In this document: positions 1 to 10,751 of the stretch, one piece after another
Position numbering within the stretch: the first letter of the stretch is position 1
How the letters are laid out: each line of letters begins with the position of its first letter
Assembly: GCA_030620095.1 (NCBI GenBank)
Contig: JAUTXW010005217.1
Coordinates: 1,178,001-1,242,000, forward strand
Length of the DNA: 64,000 nucleotides
Source of the DNA: Kuschelorhynchus macadamiae
Lineage: Eukaryota; Arthropoda; Insecta; Coleoptera; Curculionidae
Direction of reading: 5' to 3'
Program-made: the position numbers and the translations under genes
The notes under the pieces: model-generated
What the model was told of the DNA's origin: nothing
The model's database searches: none
The model's input: only the letters and a program-made list of their open reading frames with translations

Positions 1-125
1 GATATATACAACTGGTTCTTGGCCAATAAACTTAGTCTTAATAATTCCAAAACACAGAATCTTAATTTCACTTTAAAAAACACAGGATCCACCTGCCCAC
101 TAGTGACTCAGTTAAGTTTACCTCC
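1..125 (+). pseudogene. non-LTR retrotransposon RT fragment (after motif C), cut by window edge
   Basis: The plus strand is open from base 1 and reads DIYNWFLANKLSLNNSKT, the W-x3-N-x-L-x-LN-x2-KT signature that lies just after the YADD box in CR1/Jockey-type reverse transcriptases. It stops making sense near 120-130, where a fragment of the opposite orientation begins. The upstream RT part would lie left of the window. This is a dead fragment with no start codon. Clade is not assignable from 40 residues. Confidence 0.6.
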
Positions 126-1110
126 AAGATAGCTTGCAATAAGTGCCAGACTCTCGTGGTGAAAGTTATAGTGTTCAAACTTCATTAAAACCTGATGGTG
201 TGGGACACAGTCAAAAGCTTTGCTTAAGTCACAAAAGTTTGATGATATAAAGCTGCCCCCTTCAAAACCCTATATAATTTGAGAGACAAGTTCCAGAATT
301 GCCAAGGTTGTACTGCGATGTTTTCTAAACCAAACTGGGAATTGGCAAATAAGTTGACCGACTCAAAGAATTCAATTATGCGAGATGCCATACACTTTTC
401 AAATATTTTTGAAAGGACCTGTAGAAGAGATATTGATCTATAGTTAGAGACATTTGTTTGATCACCTTTTTTGAAAATTGGTGTCACTAAGGCCTCTTTG
501 AATGCAGGTGGGAAGATGGAATCTCTGAAACATTGATTAATCAGCTTTGTTAAAGGGCTGATAAGGAGATTTTTGATGCCTTTAATGAGTTCAACGTTAA
601 GCTTATAGATATCTTTGCTCTTTTTGTTCTTGAGAGAGTCTATGATATCACGGACCTCATTCAATGTGACCTCTCTGAAACGAAATATCTCACAAGGGCT
701 ATGAAAGGTAAAACTGAAAAAAATCAAGAGTCAAACAACTAATTCTACCCTGAATTTCATTGGCTACATTCACAAAGAACTCATTAAAACAATTAACACT
801 GATTTTTGTTTTAAATTGTCATTAAACCAGATTGTTGTATGCGCTTTGTTGAACTTTTTGACATATGTTTTTTTGTGGAAAAGCTGTTTGATAGGCTTTA
901 GTAAGAACTGTTAAGAAATTTAAACATTTTTCATCCATACTGAGATGGTCCAAGAACTGCCAGTCTGTTCCATGAGATTGAAAAATAAACATTTACTTTT
1001 TAAAGTTAATGACCTATATGACTTTGGTATCCTCCAGGTTATTATTACTCAGGAAGTATGGCACAGAGATGAGTTGACCAGAATGATCAGAGATACCAGT
1101 ATCAAGGAGG
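126..1110 (-). pseudogene. degenerate non-LTR element (endonuclease C-terminus to RT motif A)
   Basis: On the minus strand, in several frames, parts of one ORF2 appear in natural order. First is an endonuclease end with the SDH motif (LDTGISDHSG, near 1060-1110), then a linker with TAFPQKN near 870. Next is FNEFFVNVANEI near 760, an RT finger region with VTPIFKKGD near 440-480, and finally RT motif A (FCDLSKAFDCVPH, about 185-240). At least two frameshifts and an internal deletion between endonuclease linker and RT are visible. It ends abruptly near 125 against an RT piece in the opposite orientation. Confidence 0.75.
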
Positions 1111-1524
1111 GACACTTGTTTTCTATTTCTGTTTTTATATTTTAATTTGTTTTAACCTGTAAAGTACTGTACTAATAATGTTTTTTTTTTATATGTTTTG
1201 TTTACCTGTACTGTTTGTAACCTGTATATTTGTATATTGACAATTGGACCTTTCATCACACCTGGAGATGAATATTTTGCAGAATGGTGACTTTGAAATC
1301 GCGAAAATTAAACTCGAACATATAACGTCTGGGCTGTGAAAAGGAAAAACAAAACAATAAGGTTATCTTTTGTATAGCGTGTTTATTACGCGAAATAAAA
1401 CAATTAAATGTGTTACTCAGTGCTTGTAATTGAGGTTTTTTTTGCTGGAATTTCTATTTTCCTCAAAAATTACTCAAACGCATTGCAATGGGCAATAACA
1501 GCATTGCTCCAAAAGAAATACATC
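1111..1524. other. no gene seen; possible 5' UTR of element A
   Basis: AT-rich sequence with short T-runs and no coding frame I can support. The stretch just before 1525 may be the 5' UTR of the element that follows, but its true 5' end is not marked by anything visible. Confidence 0.4.
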
Positions 1525-2518
1525 ATGGATGGCAATGAAGTAAAATGTTTTAAATGCTTTTACAAGAAATTCTGATAAAGAGTGCTATGAATGTGATAGC
1601 TGTCAAGAGAAAATCCACAAACAATGTATGACTTTAAGCTCTTCTGAAATGCGAGTTATCCTATTGCAAAAACGAATACTACTGTTTATATGCGAAACAT
1701 GTAAACAATTATTAACAAGAATGCCATACATAATCAAAACATTAGAAACAGTGAAAGAGGAGTGTAAGGATCTCAAAACTTTGGCACTAGAAAATAAAAT
1801 AGAAATGGAAATTCTGAAAAAAAGCGTGTTCGATTCTACATTGAAAAATACCGATTTAAGAAACAAAAATTCAAACATGGAACCTACACTAAGCTGTGCT
1901 TCCCAAGTTCTACTTCCTACTTACGCAAATGCACTGGAATGTAATCATAAGAATGGAAACAAAGTCGTGAAAAATGTCCCGAGTCTTATCATAAAACCAA
2001 AATTAAAACAAAATTCTGAAAAAACACAGGAAGACTTGCACAAAACCATAAGACCAGTGGTTTTGAAGATTGGTGTTAAAAATACATGAGCTACTAAAAA
2101 TGGTAGTGTGGTTATTAAATGCCAGACCAAAGAAGATATAGTTAAACTACAGAGGGAAGCTGAAAGAACTTTAAGTACTGATTACGAGGTGCATAAATTT
2201 ATTAATTTGCAAAAGGTTTATTTGCACTGGCAACGTTGTGTGGTCCACGAGGATATTAGTGTACCCAGATGTTATAAATGTCAAAAATATTATCATAGAA
2301 GTGATCAGTGTACTAACAAAACAGTGTGCGTTTAGTGCATGAGGGACCATGACTTTCATAATTGTACCAAATCTTTTAAAAAATGTGCAAACTGTGTAGA
2401 GGCAAATGATAAATTTAAAACAAAGTATGATACTTGTCATGAGACTAGTAGTATAGAGTGTCCATCTCACAAATACCTGGTAGAAGTACTTAGAGGTAAA
2501 ATTGACTATGGCCAATAG
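1525..2518 (+). pseudogene. element A ORF1 (gag-like: PHD-type finger, RRM-like region, CCHC knuckles)
   Basis: ATG at 1525 opens a frame with MDGNEVKCFKC. After a frameshift near 1565 it continues with CDSCQEKIHKQC and later FICETCKQ, together forming a Cys/His PHD-type finger as found in ORF1 of some CR1/Jockey-group elements. A coiled-coil-like stretch follows (about 1735-1850). The region around 2110-2200 reads VVIKCQTKEDIVKLQ, an RRM-like fold typical of such ORF1s. It ends with gag zinc knuckles (CYKCQKYYHRSDQC, then two more). Lesions are the frameshift, TGA at 2087-2089 and TAG at 2333-2335 inside the second knuckle. The role in living relatives is RNA binding in the retrotransposition particle. 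It overlaps ORF2 by 11 bases. Confidence 0.75.
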
Positions 2519-4401
2519 TAATAATAGTTATCCATTAGATGAGACTTTAAGAAATTTGGAAGTCCTTTATGTTAATATTATACTTACAAACAACATTGTT
2601 AATAGGGTTGCTATTGGAACACAAATTGTATTTGATGAAAGGCTTTTAAATTTAATTAACATAAACATTAGTATTAGAAACTGTCTTCGAACAGGATGTA
2701 TCTAATACTCCACGTAACTTTTGGAAGTACATAAATAGCGAACGTAAAAATTTTGATCTTCCTGAGTGTATGTATTATGAGGATAGAATGGTAGATGATG
2801 GTCAAAGAATTGCAGATTCCTTTGCTGACTTTTTCCAGAAAGTGTATTCAGCAGAGAGGGTTGGTATAACTGTACCTGATTATATCCAGGAACGAACATC
2901 TGATGTAATTGTGAATCAAATTAAATTAGTGGATGTTTTTGATAAGATCTTTAACTGTAAAAAGAAATCAAATAGTGGACCCGATGGAGTACCTGAAATA
3001 TTGTTGTTTAATGTGGTATGTACCATAACTCTACCACTTCATATATTATTCAATAAGTCATTGACAGAGTGCGAGTTTCCGAAAGTTTGGAAAGAGAGTT
3101 TCATAGTACCAATTTTTAAGTCAGGGGAGCGATGTAGAGTTAATAACTATAGGGGGGTAGCAAATCAATCGGCGATATCAAAAATTTTTGATTGCCTAGT
3201 CTCGGAGCAATTAAAATGGTCATGCAAAGAACTCATTTCTGATCAGCAGCATGGTTTTGTGAGTGGCAGGTCCACGGTTAGTAGTTTGGTTGAGTTCGAG
3301 ACGGCTGTGCTGGAGGCCTTGGAGGAAGGTTGTCAGGTCGACACAGTTTATACTGATTTCTTCAAGGCATTTGACAGTGTTAACTTTAGGCTGCTCATTG
3401 CCAAGTTGCGGTCGTTTGGGTTTGCCACTGATCTATTGAGATGGCTGGAGAGTTTTCTGACTGGTAGAGTTCAGAGGGTCAAGATAGGGCCTTTTTGTTC
3501 CAAGTTCATTACAGTAACATCTGGAGTACCACAGGGAGGTCACTTGTCGCCTCTCTTATTTATACTGTTTGTCAATGATATAGCCCTAAGCTTACACTCC
3601 TGTAGGTGTCTGCTGTTTGCTGATGATATGAAACTTTTTATGCCTATTAGGTCAGAGACGGATATTTTGGCACTCCAAACTGACCTTGACAGTTTTGTGC
3701 AGTGGACTCATGATAATCACCTTTCACTAAATGATAAGAAATGTACCTTTATGAGCTTTGACACAGTCACTAAACAATATAGATCTGAATACACGATCGA
3801 TGGAGTTCAATTGGAAGGGATGGATAAGGTAAGGGATCTTGGAGTATTATTTGACCGTAGAATTTCATTTAAAGATCAGTATGCTGCGGTAACCTCCAAG
3901 GCAATGCAGATACTGGGTTTCATATTTAGATGTGGGAAAAGTTTGTCTCCATCATCTTTAGTACTTCTATACCTTTCTTTGGTTAGGCCTCATCTTGAGT
4001 ATGCTTCCATTGTATGGTCACCTATCTACAATGTCCATATATCAAATATTGAATCAGTTCAGAATAAGTTTGTAAGATATTTGCAACATAAATTTGACAT
4101 TCAATTACACTTACCATCCTTATCCTGCAGAAGAAAGATGAATGACCTATGCTTTACCTATAAAGTTTTAAATGGTATGGTAAACTGTCCGTTTCTACTA
4201 CAGCAAATTAAATTCAAAATACCCTCTCGTACCCTTAGGAGATCTGACCTCTTTCATATCGATTTCCATCACACAAATTATGGACTTAATATGCCTCTCA
4301 CACGGTCATTAAGAATATTAAATGATAATTCCTCTCTTGATCCTTTCGGAAGCTCATTACAAAAATTCAAGTCCAAAATTCTCGGGACACTAAATGATTG
4401 A
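2508..4401 (+). pseudogene. element A ORF2, endonuclease deleted, reverse transcriptase retained
   Basis: ORF2 begins with ATG at 2508, overlapping the ORF1 stop. Its first codons end in LEVLYVNI, the start of an AP-endonuclease domain. Almost all of the endonuclease is then missing: a different frame starts near 2665 in the linker (NFWKYIN) and stays open from 2770 to 4401. The RT domain shows finger PIFKSGERCRVNNYRG, motif A TDFFKAFDSVNF, motif B SGVPQGGHLSP and motif C LLFADDMKLF, then the thumb and C-terminal region with WSPIYNVHISNIE. It lacks an endonuclease and so cannot act alone. It resembles B, C, D and W in layout and motifs. Confidence 0.85.
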
Positions 4402-4492
4402 ACAAATTCTTGGACTTTAATATAATTCCTGGTATGTTTTGAATGCTTGCATAAATTTGTTATTTATGATTGCTTTTAGGTTACACTTTTGT

Positions 4493-6462
4493 ATTTATTA
4501 TTTATTATTTATTTATTAATACACATAACAGGCAAAGCCCAAATAGTGATACACACAATGGTTATAACTAGGTTATTCTAATACAAATACAAACATTCAT
4601 GTATAGTAAGGGTCAGTGATAATTCACTTGGGATAGCCATGTGACAACTAGAATAAAATAACTGGACCCTTTAATACATTATTTAAAAAAAAAAAAAAAA
4701 AGAGAAAATAGTGATTTTAGCACTGTCGTTAAACTACCTCAGTTAACAAAAATCCCGCGCATGTTTATAAGTCAATAAAGAATTTACTCTGACTCACACT
4801 ATACAGCTAAAGTCAAGATACAATAAAAAGTACAAAACAAAAATAAAAAGTCAAGGTATATAAAACAGCCCTATACAAATATTCGAAATTATTAATTCAT
4901 GACACAAGAAACTATACTGACACTCACTCAAAAGCTAAAACATTTGTCTATCTGTACAATTTATTACAACTACCAAAATCTTAGCTTAGAGTTCAAAATA
5001 TTCATGACTAGAGAACAATCGCCGTTAAATATCAATTGTAAGAGATTTAGTTTTATTTTTAAATGATAAAACAGAGCACTCAGTATTAAAATCAAGAGGA
5101 AGGAAACAATTAAAACAGTTCATAATTCTATTGGCGCAACTATTCATTCCAACATCGGTACGTCCATGGTTTAATGTAAATATTTGAACTTGCCTAGTTG
5201 GACGAGAAGGTACGCGAAAGTTCAGAGAACTCAGCAGGTCAGTGCAGTCTATAAAATGATTAAGCAGCTTATGTCCAAATGATAATGTTAGCCTTATTCT
5301 ACGCTGTTCCAAACTATCCATGCCAACCAGAGATAGGCGTTCGCGGTATGTCACAAGGGACTTGTCCACATTCAATCTGAATAGAAGAAAGTTAACAAAC
5401 TTGGACTGCACCCGTTCAATTCGTTTGATATGGACGCCGTAATAGGGTGACCACACAACGCAACAGTACTCCAAGTGGCTTCTGACTAAAGCAGAGTAAA
5501 TAGATTTTAAGGTCTCCACGTTGTGAAACTCCCAACACTGTCTCATTACAAACCCGGCCATTCTGAAGGCCTTGGCAACAACATTGTCAATATGCTGAAT
5601 AAATCTGAGTTCAGTATCGAAAAGAACGCCTAGGTCATCAATACACATGACGCGGGGAAGCGCCGAACCATTAATGCAATAATTATAAATAATATTATTA
5701 AGTTTTTTCCTAGAGAAAGAAATCACCTTACATTTAGTGGTGTTGAGCGTCATTTTATTGTCGTGGCACCAGTTAATTAATTGATCAATGTCTCTTTGCA
5801 GAGAGGCTGAATCGTCCACATTTGCAACCGCTCTGAAAATTTTCAAGTCATCGGCGAAGAACAGATGATGACAGTCTTTTAAGGTTATGGATAAGTCGTT
5901 TATAAAAATCAAGAAAAGAATAGGCCCAAGATGGGAACCTTGAGGAACTCCCGAATGAGCATGGATCACTTTCGAAAGATGATTGTTGAATTTCACGACT
6001 TGTGTGCGGCCATGGAGATAACTGCTTATCCAGGAGAGTAACGGATTTTGAATCCCATAATGTTCCAATTTTCTTAGCAATATATAGTGATCAACTCGAT
6101 CGAATGCCTTTTGAAAATCGAAGTAGATCGCGTCAACCTGCGTGGCTGAGTCAAGTGCATTACTCAAGAAATTTGAGTATACCGATAGATTTGTTTGGCA
6201 CGATCTGCCCCGAAAAAATCCATGTTGATTAGGCGATATAGTCCTTTGAAAGGCAGAGAAAATCACCTCTGTCACCAAAGACTCCAACACTTTTGCCATA
6301 CCACATAATCCAGAAATTGGCCGATAGTTTGATATGTCACATCTGTCACCACCCTTAAAAAGGGCCGTAACAGTTGCCGATTTCCAAAGTTTAGGAAAAA
6401 CTCCAGTATTTAGTGATTTTCTGTATATGTAACTCAATTGGGAAAATACTAGTATTACCTTA
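4493..6462 (-). mobile_element. non-LTR retrotransposon B, 5'-truncated, inserted in element A
   Basis: Read on the minus strand the element starts inside the RT finger region near 6462 and ends near 4493 with a TAATAAATAAATAA-type tail. Just before the tail is a TTTGGGCTTTGCCTGTTATGT block. The same block (TTTGGGCAAAGTCCTGTTATGT-like) precedes the tail of element C, which marks both as one family. It lies in the 3' UTR of A. Target-site duplication is not resolvable in the AT-rich flanks. Confidence 0.75.
5025..6437 (-). CDS. element B ORF2 fragment: reverse transcriptase and C-terminal region
   Basis: A 470-residue open frame without internal stop. Seen: finger ALFKGGDRCDISNYRP, motif A IYFDFQKAFDRVDHY, motif B SGVPQGSHLGPILF, motif C LFFADDLKIF, and the downstream W-C-x-DNKMTLN-x2-K region. 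A long C-terminal part carries WSPYYGVHIKRIERVQ. The endonuclease and N-terminal fingers are absent because the copy is 5'-truncated, so it is not a functional gene although the frame is intact. Closest relative in this window is the ORF2 of element C, with which long blocks are near identical in sense (for example SCQTNLSVYSNFLS). Confidence 0.85.
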   Translation of the reverse strand: MSYIYRKSLNTGVFPKLWKSATVTALFKGGDRCDISNYRPISGLCGMAKVLESLVTEVIFSAFQRTISPNQHGFFRGRSCQTNLSVYSNFLSNALDSATQVDAIYFDFQKAFDRVDHYILLRKLEHYGIQNPLLSWISSYLHGRTQVVKFNNHLSKVIHAHSGVPQGSHLGPILFLIFINDLSITLKDCHHLFFADDLKIFRAVANVDDSASLQRDIDQLINWCHDNKMTLNTTKCKVISFSRKKLNNIIYNYCINGSALPRVMCIDDLGVLFDTELRFIQHIDNVVAKAFRMAGFVMRQCWEFHNVETLKSIYSALVRSHLEYCCVVWSPYYGVHIKRIERVQSKFVNFLLFRLNVDKSLVTYRERLSLVGMDSLEQRRIRLTLSFGHKLLNHFIDCTDLLSSLNFRVPSRPTRQVQIFTLNHGRTDVGMNSCANRIMNCFNCFLPLDFNTECSVLSFKNKTKSLTIDI

Positions 6463-6843
6463 CTTGATAATTTATTTTTTGTAAATGTTTATTGTAATTC
6501 AATGGGGTATCCTGTTTATTAATAAATAAAAAAAAAAATAAAAAAAATATTATTCTCGTACAAACATTTGTTGGCTTCAGGGGGGATTATGGTATGTTAA
6601 TTTTTGACCCCCTAGATCCGTGCCAATTTCTTCATAGAGATATCCATGCTCTTGTGACTTTATTGATTTCTGAAATTTCACACCGTTAGAGGAAAAAGTG
6701 CTGGAAGACATGGAGTTGATTGGTGCGGATCAGCAGGATACACTTGTAGATGACATACTTTTGCATCTGTTAGGGGATGGTAAAATATTGAACTTGCTAC
6801 ATCTTAATATTCAAAACATTAAAAAAAACTTTAAGAACACTGT

Positions 6844-7792
6844 GTGTCTGATGTGAGTTTTCAGATCCCAGGTTATGAAACATACTACAACGAGGGAGAT
6901 TACAACAGAAACGATGGGGTAATCTCATTTATTAAGTTAGAAATCGATGCTGAGGTGAAACATATAAAATTTAACTTATCAAAAGCAAATATCAGTAGAA
7001 TAGTCTTAACCTTCCAAGACCTTACTTTGGGCATCACAGCCCTATACAAACCCCCACCTATCATAGAACATCTATTTATTGAGGAACTCCAAACCTATTT
7101 TGAACAAAATATCTGTAACTCTATTGAAATTTACACAGGGGATATTAACATAAACATTGCTGATAGAGAAAGTAAAATAGTTAATGAATATTTGTCTGTA
7201 ATGGGGCAACAGGGTTTTCTTTTCTATATTAACTCTCCCACTAGAATAACTAACAATACATCCTCATGCATAGACCACATATTCATAAGGCAAAAACTAA
7301 GAAGTCAAAACCTAATTTTTAAAGCATTTAGATTGCAAAGTGATACCACTGATCACCTACCAATAATGTTATCCATACATAACAATAAAATACAAACAGA
7401 TAAAATAATAAAACCATCCCAAAACACCTATAATGTGTTTAATGAAAGGCTGTTTAAAAAGAAAATTGCAACCCAGAACGGAAGAAGTCTTAAACTCTGA
7501 TGACTCAGATGAGGCCATGGACATGTTTATTAATATATTTACAAAAATAAAAAAAGAAACCATAACTATATGTAAATCAAAAAATAGACCTAATAAAAAA
7601 ATTAAAGAGTGGATAACAGAAGGATTAATAAACTCAATAAAACATCGAGACAAATTAAAGAAAATTCTCACCAACATTGGAAATTGAATATAAGCATTAT
7701 AGAAATCATTTGAATAAATTATTAAAAATACAAAAATTTAATAACTATAGGACATAAATTGAAAACAGCAAAAACAACCTTAAAAATATGTA
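6844..7792 (+). pseudogene. element E endonuclease domain and linker
   Basis: Just upstream, 6784-6830 reads LNLLHLNIQNIKKNF, the N-terminal strand of an AP-endonuclease with its catalytic Asn. A deletion and frame change follow. The main frame (6844-7500) has IPGYETYYNEGDYNRNDG, the GDININI motif and SDTTDHLPI (catalytic Asp/His). It then shifts to a second frame (7433-7687) and a third one up to 7792, with two stops. In living relatives this domain nicks the target DNA. The coding frame reaches the mariner boundary exactly and resumes at 9108. Confidence 0.75.
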
Positions 7793-7794
7793 AC

Positions 7795-7823
7795 GGGTGT
7801 CCAATTTTGACATTCCGATTTAA
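7795..7823 (+). repeat. left terminal inverted repeat of mariner 1
   Basis: Twenty-nine bases beginning GGGTGTCCAATTTTGAC, an exact reverse complement of 9077-9105. Preceded by TA-AC, where TA is the inferred target duplication. Confidence 0.95.
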
Positions 7824-7897
7824 TTTAGGAATAAAATACACAAAACACTTTAAATGTTATAATATTATTATATTATTTTGAAGTACAACTATTGCGG

Positions 7898-8992
7898 TTA
7901 ATAATGAAAAATGACATGCAGCAAGTGACCCCCTCTACTTCTTTGGCATGCTAATATTCTTTTCTCAAAATTTGCGATAACATTTTCGCAGACATTCTGT
8001 CCAATTTGTCCAATTGCTTGAGTAATGTTAACTTTAAGCTGTTCAGTTGTTCGAGGATTGTTAACGTAAACTCTTTCCTTCAAAAACCCCCATAGGAAAT
8101 AATCTAATGGTGTGAGGTCGCACGACCGAGGCGGCCAGTTAACGTCAGCTCTTCGAGAAATTATTCTATCGCCAAATCTCTGCCTTAAAACATTCAGTGT
8201 TTCATCTGCGGTATGGCAAGTGGCACCGTCCTGTTGAAACCATATGTTCTGGACATCCATACCTTCCAATTCATCCCACAAGTAATCTGTCAGCATTGTC
8301 CTGTATCGGGCTCCGTTCACAGTAACTGCATCACCGGCTTCATTCTGGAAGAAATAAGGCCCAATCACACCTCCCGCCCAAAAACCACACCACACAGTTA
8401 CTTTTTCTGGATGCAGTCGTTTCTCCAGTATTTCTCTTGGATTTTCGTCACCCCATATTCTGCAATTTTGCTTATTTACGTATCCGCCAATTTCGAAGTG
8501 AGCTTCGTCGCTAAAAATTACTGTGTGAAAGAAATCGTTCCGTTCTTGCTTTCTTTCTAAGGCCCAATTAGCAAACGTACGACGTGATACATGATCGTTT
8601 TGTTTTATTTCTTGAGTCAACTATATTTTATATGCTTTCAAATGCAGATCTTTCTTTAAAATGTTATGCAGACTCGATTTTTTAATGTTGACTTGCTGTG
8701 ACCGTTTACGAACTGACATTTTCGGGCTTTCATCAACACTAGCCCTCACCGCAGCAATTTTTACTTCTGATCGGACACCACGATTGTGAACATGTTGTCT
8801 ATTAGCTGTTACGGACCCAGTCTGTTCAAATTTCTTCATAAAATTTTCAATTACCTTAACAGATGGTGCTGCATTTCTTCCGAAATGAGTACGGCATCTT
8901 CTTGCAGTTTCAGCAAAACATTCCCCATTTTGGTAATGACATTTCACAATAAATACTCGTTCTTCGATGGATAATCGCTCCATGTCGACCAA
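7898..8992 (-). pseudogene. mariner 1 transposase with one amber stop
   Basis: Residues 1-123 (8621-8992) form the DNA-binding part: a DUF4817-type helix-turn-helix beginning with IEERVFIVKCHYQNGE, then a second helix-turn-helix (SVRKRSQQVNIKKSS). A TAG at 8621-8623 interrupts the frame; the next codons continue in the same frame to 7898. The catalytic part shows FSDEAHF (first Asp), WFQQDGATCHTA (second Asp) and RSCDLTPLDYFLWGF (third Asp), with 36 residues between the second and third by my count. Apart from the stop the protein looks whole (about 364 codons). A C-to-T change of a Gln codon is the simplest explanation. The role in active relatives is cut-and-paste transposition. Confidence 0.9.
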
Positions 8993-9076
8993 GACACAAC
9001 TAATCGCAAAGTTTTCTCTTTACATCTGTCACTATAAGAAAACTGTCAACTAAGATTTTTAGAAATGGCGGCCAGT

Positions 9077-9105
9077 TTAAATCGGAATGTCAAAATTGGA
9101 CACCC
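9077..9105 (-). repeat. right terminal inverted repeat of mariner 1
   Basis: Exact reverse complement of 7795-7823, followed by TT and then TA, the second copy of the inferred target duplication. Confidence 0.95.
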
Positions 9106-9107
9106 TT

Positions 9108-10750
9108 TACAAAATTATAAAAGATGCTACTAATGTAAGTAACAAAAAACAAAAAGAGTGTCTTACCCTTAATAATGATAACAACACACCTTTTAATGAT
9201 AACATTCAAATGGCCAACCATTGCAATGAATATTTTACTAATATTGGTTGTGAAATGGCAAAGAACATTAATACTTCTGCCATTACCACTAAAATTAAAA
9301 ACAATAATGCCTCTATGCTTTTGACCCCTGTATCTGAGCAGGAAATAATAACACAAATCGCCTCTCTTAAAAATGATAGTGCTCCGGGAATGGATGATAT
9401 CACATCAAAACTTATTAAACTTGTTCATTTCGACATAGTGTTACCCATATTTCATATAATAAATCTTATTTTTAAAAGTGGAATTGTACACAAGCATTTT
9501 AAACAGTCAGTTATTGTACTTATACATAAGTCAGGTTCAAAGAAAAAAATTGAAAACTTTCGCCCAATTAGTTTAATCAACAATTTTGCTAAAATATTTG
9601 AAAAGTGTCTCAAGGATAGGTTAACCAAATTTATAATGCGTTTGATATATTGTCAAAAAATCAGTTTGGTTTTAGGGAAGGACTTGGTACAACTGAGGCT
9701 ATATACTGTTTGATATCTGAAGTTATTAAAAATCTAAATAACAATCGAAAATGTCTTGATGTCTTTATTGATCTCTCGAAGGCATTTGACACTGTTCCAC
9801 ACAACCAACTTATCAGCACTTTAATGCAGTATGGAGTTAGGGGAATGGTGTTGAAGGTCTTCGAGAGCTACCTGACAGATCGGGAGCAGTGTGTCAGAGT
9901 AAACGGTGAGCTCAGTACAGCCTTGAAAATCCAAATCGGTGTCCCGCAAGGGACAATTCTAGGCCCAATTCTTTTTATTAGCTACATAAACTCGTTATTG
10001 GACTTAAGCACTAATGGCACAATTATATCATATGCAGAACTGCAAATCTTTTCTCTGGTAATACCTGGAACGAAACTAAAACCAAAACTGAAACAGGATT
10101 TAAAGAAGTTAAAAACTGGCTGGATGCACGAGGGCTGTCACTCAATATCAGTAAAACAAATTACATACCTTTCTCCATAACGTCAGTGAATAGGCCAACT
10201 TTTAATAAGATAACTTGTGACAATAATGCTGTTTTTGAAATCCAAGCAGTAACAACCAGACCAACACCTCAGATGGACAGATCACGTGGAATATCTCACA
10301 AATAATATTCGCAAATTAATATCAAAATTCTATATTTTGAGGGAATTCCTTAACACCAAATTATTGACACAAATATACAAATCTTTAATTGAATCCTTAC
10401 TTAGGTATGGACTTGTAATATGGGGAGGGGCATACAAATCTAATCTGCTTCCAATAAACATAGTGCAGAATTATAGTTTAAGAATAACTTATAAGAGAAA
10501 GAGACTTTTTCCTATAAACAGATTGTATCAGATCAGATCAGGAAATTAACAATTTGAACTCTTTATATATACAATTAGCCTACTCCTTTTTTTTACAAAA
10601 ATAAAAGATTACAGACTTATATACAACATGAACACAACACAAGGCAAAATGCAAACAATAACTTAACACTGCCTATAAGTAATAGAACCATAAATCTGCA
10701 TTTTGTTACTTATTTAGCTCCCAAATTTTACAACAACGAAATTATCAATT
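9108..10750 (+). pseudogene. element E linker and reverse transcriptase
   Basis: The frame joins directly to the one left of the mariner. Seen in order: linker with CNEYFTNIGCEMAK; fingers VLIHKSGSKKKIENFRPIS; a frameshift near 9650; motif A VFIDLSKAFDTVPHNQL; motif B IGVPQGTILGPILF. The motif C position is degraded (SYAELQIF instead of YADD). After further frameshifts come the thumb with SLLRYGLVIWGGAY (10286-10549) and the C-terminal HNTRQNANNN region to about 10745, where element C begins. The eroded YADD means it was dead for some time. Confidence 0.8.
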
Positions 10751-10751
10751 G

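Larger units (their letters stand above)
1525..6548 (+). mobile_element. non-LTR retrotransposon A (Jockey/CR1-like), interrupted by element B
   Basis: The element carries ORF1 (1525-2518), an overlapping ORF2 (2508-4401) and a 3' UTR. The UTR appears to be split by minus-strand element B at about 4493-6462. After B, at 6463-6548, sequence similar to the 3' UTR of element D reappears: a GGTATCCTGTTTATT block followed by an AATAAATAAA tail. This fits the missing end of A. Extent: established from ORF order and tail; the 5' end is uncertain. The element is dead because of stops, a frameshift and an endonuclease deletion. Confidence 0.7.
7793..9107 (-). mobile_element. mariner-like DNA transposon 1 (Tc1/mariner superfamily), complete ends
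   Basis: The element has 29-base perfect inverted ends starting GGGTGTCCAATTTTGAC (7795-7823 and 9077-9105). Adding the two outer bases gives a 31-base TIR with one mismatch, flanked on both sides by TA, the usual duplication of this superfamily. It encodes one transposase on the minus strand with a single in-frame stop. It interrupts element E, whose frame is restored if the insert and one TA are removed. It is the youngest-looking DNA transposon in the window. Confidence 0.9.

Noticed and set aside
945..1145. 66-codon plus-strand open frame
   Set aside because: It is the antisense of the endonuclease end (SDH motif) and linker of the minus-strand relic at 126-1110.
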